The notes beneath the pieces are model-generated. The model was not told where the DNA came from. It saw only the letters and a list, made by a program, of their open reading frames with translations, and made no database searches. Made by a program: the position numbers and the translations under genes. 64,000 bases of DNA. It comes from Aliikangiella coralliicola. GTDB taxonomy: Bacteria > Pseudomonadota > Gammaproteobacteria > Enterobacterales > Kangiellaceae. The DNA lies in assembly GCF_007004725.1 (NCBI RefSeq), contig NZ_ML660172.1:124001-188000 (forward strand), given 5' to 3'. Shown piece after piece: positions 1-8,009 of this stretch (positions within the stretch are counted from its first letter, which is position 1; every line of letters begins with the position of its first letter).

Positions 1-44
1 CGCATTTTTTCAATTTGTTCAGCACTTTTGATAACGGTGGACAT
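1..44 (-). CDS. map: Probable type I methionine aminopeptidase, N-terminal fragment
   Basis: Only the first 14 codons lie in the window; the gene runs leftward off the edge. The translation begins MSTVIKSAEQIEKM, which resembles the start of type I methionine aminopeptidases (pattern I-K-x-x-E-x-I-E-K-M-R). These enzymes remove the initiator methionine from new proteins in the cytoplasm using a two-metal site, which would lie outside the window. A weak GAGA-type ribosome site precedes the ATG. Another M24 peptidase is possible. The identification rests on this short stretch alone. Confidence 0.45.
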   Translation of the reverse strand, partial: MSTVIKSAEQIEKM

Positions 45-342
45 GCAGTTTCTCTGATTAATACTTTAGATACCGCATTTTACTGAATTTAACTGGAATT
101 GGAATAGTTAACCCGTGCCTGGGGTCGCTATTCTTATCTGCGACCAGTGTTTATTAGCCTGGAACAGAGACATTTCTAACGCCCGGGTAGCGGAGTTTTC
201 CTTTGTTTATTCGACAGGTTTTTCCGGTTTATCGCCAATGGAGGAATATTGATGTGCCAGATTGCTAATTACAGCAAGGTATATTCTCCGATTTAATGTT
301 AGCATTGCATCAAATATTTATTTCGATTTGAGTTAAGTAATA

Positions 343-1677
343 ATGCAACAACAAGACTTTTCTCGACAGAGCAACGAGCAAAGTGCTTATCCGCCAAGCT
401 ATTACGCTGCAACAATTAATGATACCGACGTTTTTCCATATCTAGATCGCGATATTGAAGTTGAAACTTGTATCGTGGGCGGGGGATATGCTGGCCTGAT
501 GACCGCTTTAGGGTTGATTGAAAGGGGATATACCAAAATTGCGATATTGGAACGAAACAAAGTCGGTTGGGGAGCTTCGGGCAGAAATGGCGGTTTTGTT
601 TTTGGCGGTTATTCACTGGGTCCGAGGAAGTTAGTTAAACAAGTGGGCGAAGAGAATGCCAAGAACCTCTATCAATTGACGCAATCGGCCGTTGAACTCA
701 TCAGGAAAAGAGTCCATCAATATCATATCGACTGTGATCTTGTAGACGAAGGCGTTATCTGGGCAAACTGGTTTAAAGACCAATCATTGTTAAAAAACGA
801 ACAAGCTTTTATGAAAGAGAAGTTTGCCGTTGATTGGCGTTATTTATCGCCTAAACAGCTTTCCTCAATTGTTAATTCGGAGCGATATCACGGCGGGCTT
901 TTTGAGCCAAATGCGATGCATTTTCACCCACTTAACTATGCTCGGGGAGTGGCTCATCAGATTGATAATACACAGGCTCAAATATACGAAAATACTGAAG
1001 TGATTGATGTCCAATATTCGTCGTCAGGTGCTGACGATGAAAAGCTGGTAATTACAGCAAATGCTAAGGTTCGTTGTAAAAATATTGTGCTCGCAGGTGG
1101 TGGTTATCTGGGTAAGCTTTGTCCGCCGGTTGCAAACTCGGTGTTACCGATCGCCACCTATGTTATGGCTACAGAGCCGCTTGGTGAGCGGCTGACTGAG
1201 TGTCTTAGATCTCATGCCGCAATTTATGATACCCGATTTGCGTTTGATTATTATCGTCCACTCAAAGATGGTCGCATTTTATGGGGAGGAAGGGTCAGCG
1301 CGAAAACTCGAACACCACGCAACCTGGCAAAACAACTAACTCGAGATTTGTGCAAAGTGTTCCCACAACTATCTGGTGTTAATGTTGATTTTGTCTGGGA
1401 TGGCTGGATGTCCTACGCCCGTCATCAAATGGCACAAATTGGACAACTCGCCCCTGGCGTATGGTATGGGGTTGGGTTTGGGGGTCACGGTGTAGCGCCG
1501 ACGACCACCGCCGGCGAAATACTCGCTGACGCGATTGCTAACAATAGTGAGCAATATCGTCAATTTCAGCCCTGGGGACTTCCCTGGAACGGCGGTCCTT
1601 TTGGACCTGTGGCTGCGCAGATGAGCTATTGGTGGTATCAGCTAAATGACTGGTTTAAAGAGCGACTTGGCAAATAA
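343..1677 (+). CDS. FAD-dependent amine/amino-acid oxidoreductase (DAO family)
   Basis: This 444-residue protein has the layout of the DAO superfamily. An N-terminal FAD-binding fold carries VGGGYAG at residues 45-51, and the family signature GWGASGRNGG lies at 75-84. Both are typical of the PuuB/OrdL group, which oxidises gamma-glutamylputrescine, glycine-like or other secondary amines and gives an aldehyde or imine plus hydrogen peroxide. The C-terminal GVGFGGHGVAPTTTAGEILA region is the usual second FAD-contacting segment. No signal peptide is seen, so it is probably cytoplasmic. It stands alone, 7 bases from and convergent with the WYL regulator gene, with no polyamine-pathway partner nearby, so the substrate is unknown. 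The ribosome site before the ATG is weak. Confidence 0.8.
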   Translation: MQQQDFSRQSNEQSAYPPSYYAATINDTDVFPYLDRDIEVETCIVGGGYAGLMTALGLIERGYTKIAILERNKVGWGASGRNGGFVFGGYSLGPRKLVKQVGEENAKNLYQLTQSAVELIRKRVHQYHIDCDLVDEGVIWANWFKDQSLLKNEQAFMKEKFAVDWRYLSPKQLSSIVNSERYHGGLFEPNAMHFHPLNYARGVAHQIDNTQAQIYENTEVIDVQYSSSGADDEKLVITANAKVRCKNIVLAGGGYLGKLCPPVANSVLPIATYVMATEPLGERLTECLRSHAAIYDTRFAFDYYRPLKDGRILWGGRVSAKTRTPRNLAKQLTRDLCKVFPQLSGVNVDFVWDGWMSYARHQMAQIGQLAPGVWYGVGFGGHGVAPTTTAGEILADAIANNSEQYRQFQPWGLPWNGGPFGPVAAQMSYWWYQLNDWFKERLGK

Positions 1678-1684
1678 CACGATG

Positions 1685-2551
1685 CTAAAAACGCCACTGA
1701 GCCAATTCTTCCATATTGTTCACTACAATTTGTTGAATCAGTGGATTTTCATGGGGCGTTTGGTAATCGAGTTTAAGCAACTGTAAAAAATAAGTGACCA
1801 GAGCGCCGCGTAGTTGAAAGTCACGCTGGTTGTCTTTCATGGAATAGTCTCTTGCAATAATTGACTGTTGGTGTGGGTTAAGTCGCGGATCAGGAGAAAT
1901 ACTCACGGCAACCTGAGTGCTCCAGGCAACATCTTGTTCGATCGTGTTGTTGCTGGTGCCTTCGAGATCATAGACTTCGACAATTCTTGATAGCACAAAA
2001 TCACGAAATCCCTGTTGTTCCTCACAGTAAGCTCTGATATGCCATCTTTGCCCGTTAAAAACGATCGTGTGTGGTGCAATGATTCTTTCTTTGGCCTGAG
2101 GTGATGATAAGGAAACATAGCGAATGTCTACACGTTTGTTTTCCCTCGCCGCCAAAATAATCGGGCTAATTACCTCTGGTTCGATAGCTCTCGCCGGTGG
2201 TGAGAGAACTTGTGTATTTGCCTGATTAATATTTAAAGACTCAAACTGATTGAGCAAATCCTGACGACTGTTCAGCAGTTGTAAGTATTCGCTTATTTCA
2301 CCCCGAGTGAGTACAGGGCTGAATTGACTGGTTGGTTTATATCCCTTGAGCTTTTTATCGTAAGTCAAATTGTTCGGTGCGACTTCTTTAATATAGTTGT
2401 TGATGTCTTTGCTGGCTTGTTGACGGCCGATACCAAAGGCTTGTATTAAAGCTTTGGTAGTCAGTCTTCCTTCCCATAAAGTGATGATTTCGATGAGTCG
2501 GTATCTGAGTAATAAATCCCAGCGAAATGGCCATTGAGTTTGTTGAGTCAT
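1685..2551 (-). CDS. WYL-domain transcriptional regulator, BrxR/CapW-like
   Basis: The N-terminal part has a winged-helix pattern with WEGRLTTKALIQAFGIGRQQ followed by ASKDINNY. This resembles the BrxR/CapW regulators that repress phage-defence operons. The middle holds a WYL-type domain in which RWHIRAYC replaces the usual W-Y-L-x-A-Y, and a C-terminal dimerisation extension follows. I chose the ATG at 2551 (MTQQTQ), preceded by GAGAAA; an upstream in-frame start at 2590 would add 13 residues. WYL domains are thought to bind nucleotide-like ligands and change DNA binding. No BREX, CBASS or other defence genes are next to it, so it is an orphan. Its own upstream region holds an imperfect inverted repeat (TCAAAC at 2601-2606, GTTTGA at 2625-2630) that could be its operator. 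Confidence 0.75.
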   Translation of the reverse strand: MTQQTQWPFRWDLLLRYRLIEIITLWEGRLTTKALIQAFGIGRQQASKDINNYIKEVAPNNLTYDKKLKGYKPTSQFSPVLTRGEISEYLQLLNSRQDLLNQFESLNINQANTQVLSPPARAIEPEVISPIILAARENKRVDIRYVSLSSPQAKERIIAPHTIVFNGQRWHIRAYCEEQQGFRDFVLSRIVEVYDLEGTSNNTIEQDVAWSTQVAVSISPDPRLNPHQQSIIARDYSMKDNQRDFQLRGALVTYFLQLLKLDYQTPHENPLIQQIVVNNMEELAQWRF

Positions 2552-2657
2552 GTTGGTGGTTTCTCTATTAAAGTGAGCGATAAACCGCAATTTATTTGTC
2601 TCAAACGCCCATTAAATTGGATGTGTTTGAAAAGGCGACACACCTATGTAACCGCTA

Positions 2658-2686
2658 TAGACATGTCGTCAATAGCTACATATAAT
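2658..2686 (+). promoter_or_regulatory. Strong sigma-70-type promoter facing the repeat array and recA
   Basis: TAGACA (2658-2663, 5 of 6 matches to TTGACA) is followed after exactly 17 bases by a perfect TATAAT (2681-2686), predicting a start near 2693. The -35 hexamer overlaps the palindrome GACATGTC at 2660-2667. The promoter points right, toward the tandem repeat and recA, away from the WYL gene. A weaker candidate (TTGCCT at 2774-2779, 17-base spacer, TAGTAT at 2797-2802) lies closer to the array. Confidence 0.6.
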
Positions 2687-2692
2687 ACACCT

Positions 2693-3234
2693 GTACTCAG
2701 TTAAGAGCAACTTCTCGGAACCTGGGTCAAGTGTTGTAAGCGTTGGTGTTTATCGATATCCAATAATTGTTACTTGCCTACTAGTATAAGTAGGTGTAGT
2801 ATGAGTAGCGTTAGGATTGAGAGAAACAGCGAGAGATTAGAAACAGGGACGTCATAGTTAAGGAAAGTCGTTGAAGGAAAATTGTTATGGAATTTGAGTA
2901 GGGGAACTAATCACAAGGAAGTCGGCAACAAGGAAGTCGGCAACAAGGAGGTCGGCAACAAGGAAGTCGGCAACAAGGAAGTCGGCAACAAGGAGGTCGG
3001 CAACAAGGAGGTCGGCAACAAGGAAGTCGGCAACAAGGAAGTCGGCAACAAGGAGGTCGGCAACAAGGAGGTCGGCAACAAGGAAGTCTGCAACAAGGAA
3101 GTCTGCAACAAGGAAGTCTGCAACAGGGAGGTAAGAGCAGGGTAGATAAGAACAAGGAAGTCGAAGTAAGGGGGATCGTGGGAAAATGGATTTGGGAGCA
3201 ATGGAAGGACATTTCGGTAATTGACATGGAGGAT
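2693..3234 (+). ncRNA. Candidate GGA-rich regulatory RNA or long recA leader (CsrA-binding type)
   Basis: This is a hypothesis from sequence pattern. RNA made from the 2658-2686 promoter would carry the 14-copy array plus additional A-N-GGA motifs before it (near 2846, 2861, 2875 and 2887) and after it (near 3125, 3154, 3186, 3201 and 3228). Such density is typical of the CsrB/RsmZ class of RNAs that titrate the translational regulator CsrA. No Rho-independent terminator is visible before recA, so it could instead be the 5' leader of the recA message. A small hairpin ATTTCA-CGGAA-TGAAAT with GGA in the loop sits at 3301-3317, just before the recA ribosome site. The 3' boundary given is arbitrary. 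Confidence 0.3.
2915..3124 (+). repeat. 14-copy 15-bp tandem repeat upstream of recA
   Basis: Unit AAGGAAGTCGGCAAC is repeated 14 times without interruption. Three variants occur: six copies with GGAAGTCGG, five with GGAGGTCGG, and the last three with GGAAGTCTG. In order they read A-A-G-A-A-G-G-A-A-G-G-T-T-T, so 2941-3000 and 3001-3060 are identical 60-base blocks. A degenerate unit follows at 3151-3165. The + strand is purine-rich and open in all three frames because the unit is a multiple of three without stops, so the open frames are not evidence for a protein. Five units contain AAGGAGGT, a perfect Shine-Dalgarno sequence. Confidence 0.97.
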
Positions 3235-3359
3235 ACTGGTTAATGTCTTACAGATCTCTCGCAGCCAATGTGGTTTAATACAACGCTTTTAGTAAGACCG
3301 ATTTCACGGAATGAAATTTGGTACAGACGAATTTTAAGATAACAATTGTGGAGAAAAAA

Positions 3360-4379
3360 ATGGACGATAACCGTAAACAGGCGTTAACCGCCGCGTTAAG
3401 TCAAATTGAAAGACAGTTTGGTAAAGGTTCTGTTATGCGTTTAGGAGAAGCGCAAGCACAACGAATTGATACTATTTCAACTGGCTCTATCGGATTGGAT
3501 GTTGCACTTGGCGTTGGTGGTTTACCAAAAGGCCGTGTGATTGAAATATACGGGCCTGAATCTTCCGGTAAAACAACATTAACACTTCAAGCGATTGCTG
3601 AGTGTCAGAAACAAGGCGGCACCGCTGCTTTTGTCGATGCTGAACATGCGCTCGATCCTGTTTATGCAGAAGCTTTAGGAGTTAATTTAGATAGTCTGTT
3701 AGTTTCTCAGCCAGATACTGGTGAACAGGCGTTAGAAATTTGTGACATGCTTGTTCGTTCCGGTGCGGTAGACCTGGTTGTTATTGACTCGGTGGCGGCA
3801 TTAACACCGAAAGCGGAAATTGAAGGTGATATGGGAGATTCTCATATGGGGCTTCAAGCAAGGTTAATGTCACAAGCACTAAGAAAGTTAACCGGAAATA
3901 TTAAACGAACCAATTGTACCGTTATTTTCATCAACCAGATCCGCATGAAGATCGGTGTGATGTTTGGTAACCCTGAAACAACAACTGGTGGTAATGCGCT
4001 GAAGTTTTATGCATCGGTCAGGTTAGATATCCGTAGAATTGGTGCTGTTAAGCAGGGCGATGAAGTAGTAGGTAATGAAACTCGCGTTAAAGTGGTCAAA
4101 AATAAAGTCGCGCCTCCATTTAAACAAACCGAATTCCAAATTCTTTATGGACAGGGAACTTCTAAATTTGGCGAGATTATTGATATCGGCGTTAAGCAAG
4201 GATTAGTTGACAAAGCGGGTGCCTGGTATAGTTATAAAGGTGATCGTATTGGCCAGGGAAAAGCCAAAGTAATGGAATTTTTAAAAGAACACCCAGAAGT
4301 TTCTGAAGAAATTGAAACGCAGATTCGAGCTGCGTTATTGCCTCAACCAGGAAATGTTGAAGCTGAAAAAGAAGAGTAA
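3360..4379 (+). CDS. recA: RecA recombinase
   Basis: RecA forms filaments on single-stranded DNA, drives homologous strand exchange and triggers LexA self-cleavage. The 339-residue protein starts [13 protein letters not shown], aligned with the start of other proteobacterial RecAs. It has the Walker A motif GPESSGKT at about residues 65-72, Walker [11 protein letters not shown] near 140, and the loop-2 region [13 protein letters not shown] short acidic tail ends EKEE. The ATG at 3360 is chosen because GGAG lies 6 bases upstream; an earlier in-frame TTG at 3318 has no ribosome site. A perfect TTGACA lies at 3221-3226 but with a poor -10. I found no good CTGT-N8-ACAG LexA box. The gene is unusual in being separated from recX by about 12.9 kb and in lying behind a repeat array. 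Confidence 0.98.
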   Translation: MDDNRKQALTAALSQIERQFGKGSVMRLGEAQAQRIDTISTGSIGLDVALGVGGLPKGRVIEIYGPESSGKTTLTLQAIAECQKQGGTAAFVDAEHALDPVYAEALGVNLDSLLVSQPDTGEQALEICDMLVRSGAVDLVVIDSVAALTPKAEIEGDMGDSHMGLQARLMSQALRKLTGNIKRTNCTVIFINQIRMKIGVMFGNPETTTGGNALKFYASVRLDIRRIGAVKQGDEVVGNETRVKVVKNKVAPPFKQTEFQILYGQGTSKFGEIIDIGVKQGLVDKAGAWYSYKGDRIGQGKAKVMEFLKEHPEVSEEIETQIRAALLPQPGNVEAEKEE

Positions 4380-4444
4380 TTTTTTGCAGCCTCAAAGGAG
4401 CTATTTCTGAATAATATGGAGGCTGTAAATAAAGGTTAGTAGAT

Positions 4445-4477
4445 CCTATCTCTAATACTATAGTGATTAGAGATAGG
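4445..4477. other. Perfect 12-bp inverted repeat downstream of recA
   Basis: CCTATCTCTAAT and ATTAGAGATAGG form a perfect 12-bp stem around a 9-base loop that itself contains ACTATAGT. There is no T-run after it, so it is not a typical Rho-independent terminator. A second weaker inverted repeat (CAGCCTC 4387-4393, GAGGCTG 4419-4425) lies between it and the recA stop. It may end or stabilise the recA message, or be a protein-binding site. Confidence 0.6.
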
Positions 4478-4633
4478 TTCGTAGTAGCCAGTTCAAAAAA
4501 TCATATTAACCGATTGATTGCCAGAAGTTTTATCTAATATGTTCACTAGTTAGCAAGGGTAGATTGGAGCAAGCAGACCGGAAATTGTTGGTCAAGAAAT
4601 GGGTTTGAAAAGGTTTTAAAAATTGAGTTGCGG

Positions 4634-5644
4634 TTATTCGTGTTTTCTATTTATATTGGCTTTCGCACAAACAAAACCTTTCATCTTTATTCGATAGATT
4701 GCCGCTTTTCCGCTACGATCTGAATTAAAATAGATATAACTCCCATCCCGCATCCAGTAAGCATAGCTGTCTTTCCAATCACCAAAGGTTAGCTGAGAAA
4801 AAGTACCATCTGAAGCCATCACATAAAGGTTTCTTCGCGTAGGCTGCCCTTCAACTTCCAAAGACATCACCAGTGTTTGTCCATCGGGCGCCCACGAGGC
4901 ATAGCTTTCTTCGAAGGAAGTAGAGGTTAATCGAGTTTCCTTACCACTCGCCAAATCATAGCTGTAAAGATCAAAATCATAGCCGCCATCGGCTCGTTTT
5001 TTCACCTGTCGATGAAACGAAATCTTGCTACCGTCGGGCGAAAACTCACCATGTGCGTCATAGCCGTCGTAATTAGTTAATTGTTTCATAGTTTTCGCGG
5101 AACGGTCATAGAGGTAGATCTCCGAATTACCGGAGCGATAAGAATTGAACAGGATATATTGACCATCGGGCGAATAACTCGGCAGGAATTCCCACGCTGA
5201 GCTTTGTGCAATGACGTTTGGCCGGCCAGTTTTCACGTTATACTCGAAAATATCAGTCTTTCCATCCGGAGTATAGTGCGCGCCGACGAGCCACAAACCA
5301 TCGCCTGAAAAGCTAGAGTTATGGTTTATGGGGTCTGCCAATTCGCTCTTCTTTCCCGTGACAAGGTTTAATCTATATGAACCTCGTATGGGATTACCGT
5401 CGGCGTCTTTGCCTTTGTTCCAGCCAACAGAAAGCCATTGACCATCCTTACTAGCCCCTTGGTGTTGAAACTCATCATAGTTTTCATTTGTTAGCTGCTC
5501 GATTAAGCAACCATTTGTTGCTGTAAACGCCTTGAATATTTGTTCGTCGGACGGCCTAGCGCTGGCAACCTGGTTAACCGAGACAATTGTTAGTGCGACC
5601 AGGAAACAGGTCTGAACAGGCTTGAAACTTTTCATGACATGCAT
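4634..5644 (-). CDS. Secreted TolB-like beta-propeller (PD40 repeat) protein
   Basis: This is a 336-residue exported protein. A signal peptide covers about residues 1-29 (MHVMKSFKP, then a hydrophobic core, ending near VASA). The rest consists of PD40/WD40-like blades with the family core S-P-D-G-x-x-I: SYSPDGQYILFNSYRSGNSE, EFSPDGSKISFHR, SWAPDGQTLVMS and DGSYIYFNSDRSGK. The same blades occur in TolB and in the propellers of DPP IV peptidases. No peptidase domain and no Pal-binding TolB N-terminal domain are present, so it is probably a stand-alone periplasmic propeller for binding a peptide or saccharide. The ATG at 5644 has AGGAG 8 bases upstream. It stands alone; the function is unknown. 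Confidence 0.75.
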   Translation of the reverse strand: MHVMKSFKPVQTCFLVALTIVSVNQVASARPSDEQIFKAFTATNGCLIEQLTNENYDEFQHQGASKDGQWLSVGWNKGKDADGNPIRGSYRLNLVTGKKSELADPINHNSSFSGDGLWLVGAHYTPDGKTDIFEYNVKTGRPNVIAQSSAWEFLPSYSPDGQYILFNSYRSGNSEIYLYDRSAKTMKQLTNYDGYDAHGEFSPDGSKISFHRQVKKRADGGYDFDLYSYDLASGKETRLTSTSFEESYASWAPDGQTLVMSLEVEGQPTRRNLYVMASDGTFSQLTFGDWKDSYAYWMRDGSYIYFNSDRSGKAAIYRIKMKGFVCAKANINRKHE

Positions 5645-6357
5645 AAAGAATTCTCCTTCTTTCGCGTTTGTTGTTCGCCTACGAGTTCACAAAGAGAGCG
5701 CAATGCACGCGAAATATAGCCGAACATCCTATCTCAGTCTATTGTATGTGTGTGGATTGCACCTGCTCTTTCAGTTGAAATGCCCGATATATGCGATTGG
5801 TGGGCGGTAAACTTACTTGCTATGCATCACATTCGAACACCAAATCTAAACAACTCAAATTTTGGAATTGGGTAATAACTGCGCGTCAATCAGAAAACAA
5901 ATCCATTTGTCGATTAAAGTGAACAGCCATTAAACGTATTTCGTTTTATTGTAGTGATGGAAATATGAAGCCCTATAAAGACTCGAAAACAGCAAATACA
6001 ATGATGCCGCTAATGCTAATCAGTTCGGCTTAACTAACAATAATTCACTTGGTCCACGTAAAGTGTACCCAAAATGGACTGGCGGAATGGCCGCAATGGA
6101 GCCATCATTTAAAAACAAATGGAGGCTTTAAGCTTGTAATTGCATGACAGGCCAAAGGTCAGTAAATCGGACATCAGAGCCTCTCAAAATTGATGCCATG
6201 AATGGTAATCAATGGCACTTTTGAGCCGAACCACTTGCAAGAAAAGCTATTTAAATTTTTGTTACATCAAGCAATCCCATCGAAAGAGATAAGAGTATCT
6301 TCGTTTCTTAGTGTAATGCATAATATAAAAAACAAATCACTTCAAAAAGGAAATAGA
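5645..6357. other. 713-bp intergenic region with a possible gene remnant and a hairpin
   Basis: There is no complete gene here. A stop-bounded frame at 5985-6131 (+) lacks any start codon but reads like real protein (NQFGLTNNNSLGPRKVYPKW, then further codons to a TAA), so it may be the 3' end of a decayed gene. At 6183-6225 an imperfect palindrome pairs CTCAAAA with TTTTGAG and contains an inner TGCCAT/ATGGCA pair; it may be a terminator or part of a mobile-element end. The left end carries the promoter side of the TolB-like gene. Confidence 0.4.
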
Positions 6358-6654
6358 ATGAGAAGTTTGACTAAAATAATCCTGCCATTTGGATTAATTC
6401 TAAGTGCGAATGTTTATGCTCAGCAGGAACGTCATGCTAGTGAGATGGAAAAGAGACTGGAGGCACAAGGAGTATACATTCTTAAAAAGTCTTTAGAAGT
6501 TGCAAATTCAGATGAAATAATGAAAGTAAAAGTAAAACTTCTTAAAAAATATCATAAGATGTTGCTTGATGCCGGATTTTCAAAAGAAGAAGCTATAAGG
6601 ATTGTTGCTAGATCGGCGATAAATACTCAGCCCGTGAAGAAACCATTCGAGTAA
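6358..6654 (+). CDS. Small secreted protein of unknown function
   Basis: I do not recognise the family. The 98-residue product begins with a clear signal peptide (MRSLTKIILPFGLILSANVYA, cut into two parts here: MRSLTKIILPFG and LILSANVYA), leaving about 77 residues. The mature part is charged and predicted helical, with KMLLDAGFSKEEAIRIVARS near its C-terminus. The start at 6358 is supported by AAGGA 7-8 bases upstream and by the signal peptide; longer in-frame extensions upstream have no ribosome site. It is AT-rich like the next two genes. Confidence 0.65.
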   Translation: MRSLTKIILPFGLILSANVYAQQERHASEMEKRLEAQGVYILKKSLEVANSDEIMKVKVKLLKKYHKMLLDAGFSKEEAIRIVARSAINTQPVKKPFE

Positions 6655-6731
6655 TAGTCAACGGCTTGTCTAATTTATTAAATACGCGTTTGAATACAGT
6701 TGAAATTTACTGAATAGAGAATGAATTATTA

Positions 6732-7547
6732 ATGGATTACCGAACATTTCCACCTCACCAAGACTTAGCGCCTTTGATTAATCGCTATTGGACATTGGAA
6801 GTTCCTGCGAGTGATGAGCCTCAAAAACAGCGAATTATACCCGATGGGTGTATTGAAATGGCTTTTATTCTTGGTGACGATATAAAGCGGTATACTTCAG
6901 AAAATGAGTTTATTTTCCAACCGCGTGCTATGGTACTTGGACAAACAGTAGACCCTTTTTATATTGAGCCGTCAGGATATGTAAACACCTTTGCAGTAAG
7001 TTTTTATCCGTATGGTTTCGCAAATATTGCTGCGGAACCTATAAGAAATTTAGTGAACAAAGAAACACCAATTGAGCTTCTTTTTGGAGAGAGCCTCGCG
7101 ACGGAATTAGAACGGAAAATTGTAGCAGCAGCCAACACCGAGGAACGAATCAAAATCATAGAAGAATTTCTTTTGGATAGGTTAAACGACAAAATAACTA
7201 TCGATAACATAGTAAAGTCTACTGTTGATATGCTCTTGTCGACAAAGGGGGGAGCATCAATTAACGATATTCTTAAACAAGATTTATCTAAAAGGAGGCA
7301 GCTTGAAAGAAAGTTTGTAAAACAGATTGGCATAAGTCCTAAGCAGTTAGGTAAGGTAATCCGATTGCAAACAGCTTTAAAAATATTACTTAATGAAAAA
7401 GTAGAAAGCTTAACTAGTGTTGCTTATAAAAGTGAATACTATGATCAAGCTCATTTTATTAGAGACTTTAAGGAGTTCACTGGCGTTAGTCCTAAAGAGT
7501 TTTTAGGGAATAAAAACATGGCTCTTTCATCTCTCTTCTACAAATAG
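6732..7547 (+). CDS. AraC-family transcriptional regulator
   Basis: The 271-residue protein has an N-terminal sensor region typical of DUF6597-type AraC regulators (MDYRTFPPHQDLAPLINRYW, and IIPDGCIEMAF near residues 37-47). A C-terminal AraC helix-turn-helix pair spans about 170-260. The second helix-turn-helix shows the family end pattern DQAHFIRDFKEFTGVSPKEF. It probably controls a neighbouring gene in response to a small molecule. The VOC protein gene lies 93 bases downstream in the same direction, a common pairing. AT-rich base use and its place between recA and recX suggest an accessory gene. Confidence 0.85.
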   Translation: MDYRTFPPHQDLAPLINRYWTLEVPASDEPQKQRIIPDGCIEMAFILGDDIKRYTSENEFIFQPRAMVLGQTVDPFYIEPSGYVNTFAVSFYPYGFANIAAEPIRNLVNKETPIELLFGESLATELERKIVAAANTEERIKIIEEFLLDRLNDKITIDNIVKSTVDMLLSTKGGASINDILKQDLSKRRQLERKFVKQIGISPKQLGKVIRLQTALKILLNEKVESLTSVAYKSEYYDQAHFIRDFKEFTGVSPKEFLGNKNMALSSLFYK

Positions 7548-7640
7548 TTTGAAAGTGTCGCATTTTTACAATTTCCCGCCTTTTTGATAGCGCATTATCG
7601 AACCCAAATGAAATGAATTCTTAAGAAGGGTGTCGATGAT

Positions 7641-8009
7641 ATGAAAAGTTTTGTTTCCATTTTTGAAATTCCAGCCACAGAAATTTCAAGAGCCGTTGAT
7701 TTTTATCAATCTATTTTGGACATAAAAATCGAGAAAATGGACTTTTCAGATATGCAAATGGGATTATTTCCAACTCAAGGGCAACTGACATACGGCGTTA
7801 TTGTTCAAGAAAAGGACTATAAACCTTCAGCCAATGGCGTGACTATCTATTTCGACGGTGGAGATAATCTTCAAGTCATTCTAGATAAAGTAGAATCGAA
7901 AGGTGGTACAATCGTTGTGCCGAAAACACTCCATGCTGATGAAAGTGGGTATTTTGCAATTTTCATTGATACTGAAGGGAATAGAATTGGTTTACATTCC
8001 CCAAATTAA
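7641..8009 (+). CDS. VOC superfamily (glyoxalase/bleomycin-resistance fold) protein
   Basis: This 122-residue protein shows the vicinal-oxygen-chelate pattern: an N-terminal beta strand followed by AVDFYQSILDIKIEKMD, a middle DGGDNLQVILDKVESKGG, and the C-terminal FAIFIDTEGNRIGLHSP. It is one VOC module with two beta-alpha-beta-beta-beta repeats, usually active as a dimer. Members are glyoxalases, dioxygenases or drug-binding proteins. I see the C-terminal acidic residue in the DTEGN motif but a complete metal triad is not clear, so it may bind a ligand without catalysis. It follows the AraC regulator and may be its target. Confidence 0.8.
   Translation: MKSFVSIFEIPATEISRAVDFYQSILDIKIEKMDFSDMQMGLFPTQGQLTYGVIVQEKDYKPSANGVTIYFDGGDNLQVILDKVESKGGTIVVPKTLHADESGYFAIFIDTEGNRIGLHSPN

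Noticed and set aside
2915..3124. CRISPR array
   Set aside because: The 15-bp units are directly adjacent with no spacers, and no cas genes are present.
2882..3145. Protein of N-K-E-V-G repeats encoded by the tandem array
   Set aside because: The unit length is a multiple of three and stop-free, so several frames on both strands are open. The candidate start is TTG and there is no signal, anchor or known family; a structured RNA explains the words better. A translated peptide is not excluded.
3236..3253. LexA box before recA
   Set aside because: The CTG-N12-CAG pair is 18 bases, two longer than the CTGT-N8-ACAG form, and the inner bases do not match.
6202..6357. Longer form of the small secreted protein
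   Set aside because: The upstream extension lacks a ribosome site and would bury the signal peptide; ATG at 6358 has both.
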